Shown piece by piece: positions 15,614 through 17,698 of a DNA stretch of 17,698 nt. Positions within the stretch are counted from its first letter, which is position 1. Every line of letters begins with the position of its first letter. The DNA comes from Firmicutes bacterium UBA6418 (GTDB lineage Bacteria > Bacillota > Clostridia > Peptostreptococcales > Anaerovoracaceae), in NCBI GenBank assembly GCA_002439735.1, contig DJPG01000021.1, forward strand, positions 25,448-43,145. The letters are read 5' to 3'. Both the position numbers and the translations under genes were made by a program. Below the pieces are notes generated by a model. That model had not been told where the DNA came from and ran no database searches. It saw nothing but the letters and a program-made list of their open reading frames with translations.

Positions 15614-17056
15614 ATGGAAAATGGTCTTCACAAAAAGTATGGGCTACTAACGGCGATCTGTATGGTAGTCGGCATTGTAGTCGGCTCAGGAGTCTTCTTT
15701 AAGGCACAAACGATCCTGCAGAAGACAGAGGGAAACATGGTTATGGGTATCTGGGCGTGGCTGATCGGCGGTGCGATTATGCTCTGCTGTATCGCCGCGT
15801 TTTCGATCATGGCAACCAAGTATGAAAAAGTAAACGGTATCGTAGACTATGCCGAAGCGACGGTTGGGCGCAAATACGGTTACGTGGTCGGTTGGTTTTT
15901 AACGATCATCTATTATCCGACACTGACCTCCGTGCTGGCGTGGCTGTCTGCGCGGTATACGCTGGTATTCCTGACCTCGGCGTTTCCGGATACGTTCCAA
16001 CTGGTGATCCCGGCTGCTGAGGGCGGATGTGTTATCGGACCGGAATGCATGGCGCTGTCCGTATTCTTCCTCTGCGCGGCTTACGCCATCAACGCGCTGT
16101 CACCGAAGCTTGCCGGTCATTTTCAGGTTGCGACCACGATCATTAAGCTGATCCCGTTGGCGTTGATGGCGATCGTGGGCACGATCATCGGTTTGGTTTC
16201 CGAAAACGGCGTTCTGGTCGAAAATCTAGCCAATCCGGGATCGGCGACGACCGGGAATCCGCTTTTCGGCGCGATCGTAGCAACCTCCTTTGCGTATGAA
16301 GGCTGGATCATCGCGACCTCGATCAACGCGGAACTCAAGAATTCCAAAAGGAATTTGCCGATTGCGCTGATTTCCGGCGGTATCATCATCGTGGCGATCT
16401 ACCTGTTCTACTATATCGGCGTTGCCGGCGGCGCGCCTGTCAGCGAACTGATGAGTGAAGGAGCAACCGTTGCGTATCTGAATATTTTCGGAGGCGCGTT
16501 TGGCAATATTCTTAATATGTTCGTCGCCATCTCCTGCATGGGGACGCTGAACGGACTGATGCTCGCATGTACCAGAGGTGTTTACGCGGTAGCGGTCAGA
16601 AACGAAGGTCCGCGGCCGGAAATGTTCAAGCAGATCGACCCTGTGACGAATATGCCGAATAACGCATCCATCCTCGGGCTGTTGCTCTGCGGCTTCTGGT
16701 TCTTCTTCTTTTACGGTTCCAATCTCGCGGGCTTCAGCTGGTTCGGTCTGTTCAGCTTCGACTCTTCCGAACTGCCGATCGTAACGATTTATGGCTTGTA
16801 CATCCCGATTTTCATCATGTTTATGAAAAAGGCGACCGACCTGAACGGAATCAGAAGATTCCTGATGCCGATTCTCGGTCTGTGCGGCAGTGTTTTTATG
16901 GTATTCGCGGCCATCTATGCGCACGGCGTACAGCCATATCTGGCAGCCAAAGAAAACGGAACGTTTTCCTGCCCGATTGTGTTCTACCTGATTCTTTTCG
17001 TCGTAGTTCTGATCTGGGGACTTGCTCTTTATCGCGAGAAAGGCGAGAAGAAGTAG
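15614..17056 (+). CDS. APC-superfamily amino acid permease
   Basis: A 480-residue membrane protein with about 12 hydrophobic segments, predicted to move amino acids across the cytoplasmic membrane. The first segment contains the APC signature GSGVF (24-28), the unwound substrate-binding part of helix 1. Helix 6 carries SFAYEGWIIATSINAELKN, a pattern of the LAT-like/amino-acid-antiporter branch. The substrate cannot be told from sequence. AAGGAG (15602-15607) is 6 bases before the ATG. It has its own promoter and is followed by a hairpin at 17083-17111, so it is likely monocistronic. Confidence 0.93.
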   Translation: MENGLHKKYGLLTAICMVVGIVVGSGVFFKAQTILQKTEGNMVMGIWAWLIGGAIMLCCIAAFSIMATKYEKVNGIVDYAEATVGRKYGYVVGWFLTIIYYPTLTSVLAWLSARYTLVFLTSAFPDTFQLVIPAAEGGCVIGPECMALSVFFLCAAYAINALSPKLAGHFQVATTIIKLIPLALMAIVGTIIGLVSENGVLVENLANPGSATTGNPLFGAIVATSFAYEGWIIATSINAELKNSKRNLPIALISGGIIIVAIYLFYYIGVAGGAPVSELMSEGATVAYLNIFGGAFGNILNMFVAISCMGTLNGLMLACTRGVYAVAVRNEGPRPEMFKQIDPVTNMPNNASILGLLLCGFWFFFFYGSNLAGFSWFGLFSFDSSELPIVTIYGLYIPIFIMFMKKATDLNGIRRFLMPILGLCGSVFMVFAAIYAHGVQPYLAAKENGTFSCPIVFYLILFVVVLIWGLALYREKGEKK

Positions 17057-17082
17057 TTTTCCCACAAAACCCGAGAAAACCG

Positions 17083-17111
17083 AAAGCCCCTTGACAAGTG
17101 CGAGGGGCTTT
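17083..17111. terminator. Terminator after the permease, probably bidirectional
   Basis: AAAGCCCCT (17083-17091)/AGGGGCTTT (17103-17111) with an 11-base loop. The T-run on the + strand is short; on the minus strand TTTCGGTTTTC follows. The loop side carries TTGACA, a -35 for the next gene. Confidence 0.7.
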
Positions 17112-17119
17112 GTCATACT
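17091..17119 (+). promoter_or_regulatory. Promoter of the FHA-domain gene
   Basis: Consensus TTGACA (17091-17096), a 17-base spacer and CATACT (17114-17119; 4 of 6). It overlaps the permease terminator hairpin. Confidence 0.55.
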
Positions 17120-17156
17120 GAAAAAAGAAATACACGGATACTAGGAAGAGGGGAAT

Positions 17157-17698
17157 ATGGATAAATTACTGGAAAATATCAACTTTCAGATGGTCTATAC
17201 AGGGCTTGTCAGATGGGTGCTGGCAGCGCTGGCGGTCTATATCCTGGCACGCTGTGTTGTTTCACTGATCCGGGGGAGCCGCAGTCCGGCGGAGGTCTGG
17301 GCTTATCTGCATATCAGCCGCTACGGGATGGACGAGGACGGCGATGTGGAACTGGTCAGCGAGAACAGCGTGCCGATCACGCACTGGGAAAATGTGCTCG
17401 GACGTTCCGCGAGCTGCGATATTCAGGTCGATGACGAGGCGGTTTCCCGAAATCACGGCATTCTGACGCGCAACACCCGCGGCGAATGGTACTATCAGGA
17501 CCTGGGCTCTAAGAATGGGAGTTATCTGGAAGAGATCAAAATCAGCAAGGAGGGGCAGAACGGCCCGCCGATCAAAATGGCTTACGGCGATGTGCTGCGC
17601 ATGGGGATGACGGAGTTTTCGCTGTTGCCGATCAGTTTGGAGGAACAGAACAACAATACGGCGATGCGCCGGTCGGACACAAAAATGATGTCCATCGG
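17157..17698 (+). CDS. FHA-domain membrane protein, 3' end outside the window
   Basis: The frame runs open to the window edge, with 180 complete codons. GAGGGG lies 4-9 bases before the ATG. One membrane segment near the N-terminus (about residues 17-38, VRWVLAALAVYILARCVVSLI) is followed by a cytoplasmic forkhead-associated domain. Visible motifs are GRS (82-84), SRNHG (97-101) and DLGSKNGSY; these form the phosphothreonine-binding face. Such proteins read Ser/Thr kinase signalling. In Bacillota they often precede ftsW/rodA-type and penicillin-binding-protein genes, which I would expect downstream but cannot see. A polar, Asn/Arg-rich stretch begins at about 167. Anchoring plus FHA suggests a role in envelope or division control; this is inference. 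Confidence 0.88.
   Translation, partial: MDKLLENINFQMVYTGLVRWVLAALAVYILARCVVSLIRGSRSPAEVWAYLHISRYGMDEDGDVELVSENSVPITHWENVLGRSASCDIQVDDEAVSRNHGILTRNTRGEWYYQDLGSKNGSYLEEIKISKEGQNGPPIKMAYGDVLRMGMTEFSLLPISLEEQNNNTAMRRSDTKMMSI

Noticed and set aside
15420..15650. 76-residue + strand frame before the permease
   Set aside because: It overlaps the permease promoter and start, is basic and AT-driven, and has no domain.
1..17698. CRISPR array, origin of replication or phage genes
   Set aside because: No regularly spaced repeats, DnaA-box cluster or phage structural genes were recognised.

Overview
The window looks like a chromosomal segment of a Gram-positive, probably anaerobic, low-to-mid-GC Clostridia-type bacterium (Bacillota). 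This rests on strong GGAGG-type ribosome binding sites, near-consensus sigma-A promoters, a biotin-dependent pyruvate carboxylase, a short clostridial-type amidase, a CAP/fibronectin surface protein and a tRNA-Ser with encoded CCA. I cannot name the species. No replication, phage structural or CRISPR genes are visible.

Layout. (1) 84-626 (-): a short cell-wall amidase, divergent from (2) a + strand run of typA (ribosome-associated GTPase), an MscS channel and a full-length pyruvate carboxylase, led by a near-consensus promoter upstream of typA. (3) 7051-7387: a 337-base gap with a long nested inverted repeat and degenerate direct repeats. (4) thrC (threonine synthase) followed closely by a DUF3267 membrane zincin. 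(5) A hairpin-rich spacer, then tRNA-Ser(GGA) with its own promoter and two tandem terminators. (6) About 9.87-12.33 kb: a visibly AT-richer accessory island downstream of the tRNA. It holds a small acidic protein gene overlapping, in a TAATG arrangement, a VapD-family toxin-like gene with one in-frame stop. Next come an IS1380-family element with intact terminal repeats but a doubly damaged transposase, and a string of small hairpins that may be another mobile-element end. (7) Two - strand genes, a Methyltransf_32-type SAM methyltransferase and a secreted CAP-domain protein with two FN3 modules. (8) A divergently transcribed APC amino-acid permease, a terminator, and the start of an FHA-domain membrane protein running off the window.

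The housekeeping genes fit central metabolism and stress: oxaloacetate supply by pyruvate carboxylase, threonine synthesis (an aspartate-family product), amino-acid uptake, translation stress (TypA) and osmotic stress (MscS). They are not one pathway. The most interesting item is the VapD-like pair. The upstream 111-residue protein can be aligned by eye with the VapD-like protein along most of its length, suggesting two tandem genes of one fold, one of which has been silenced by a single TGA.
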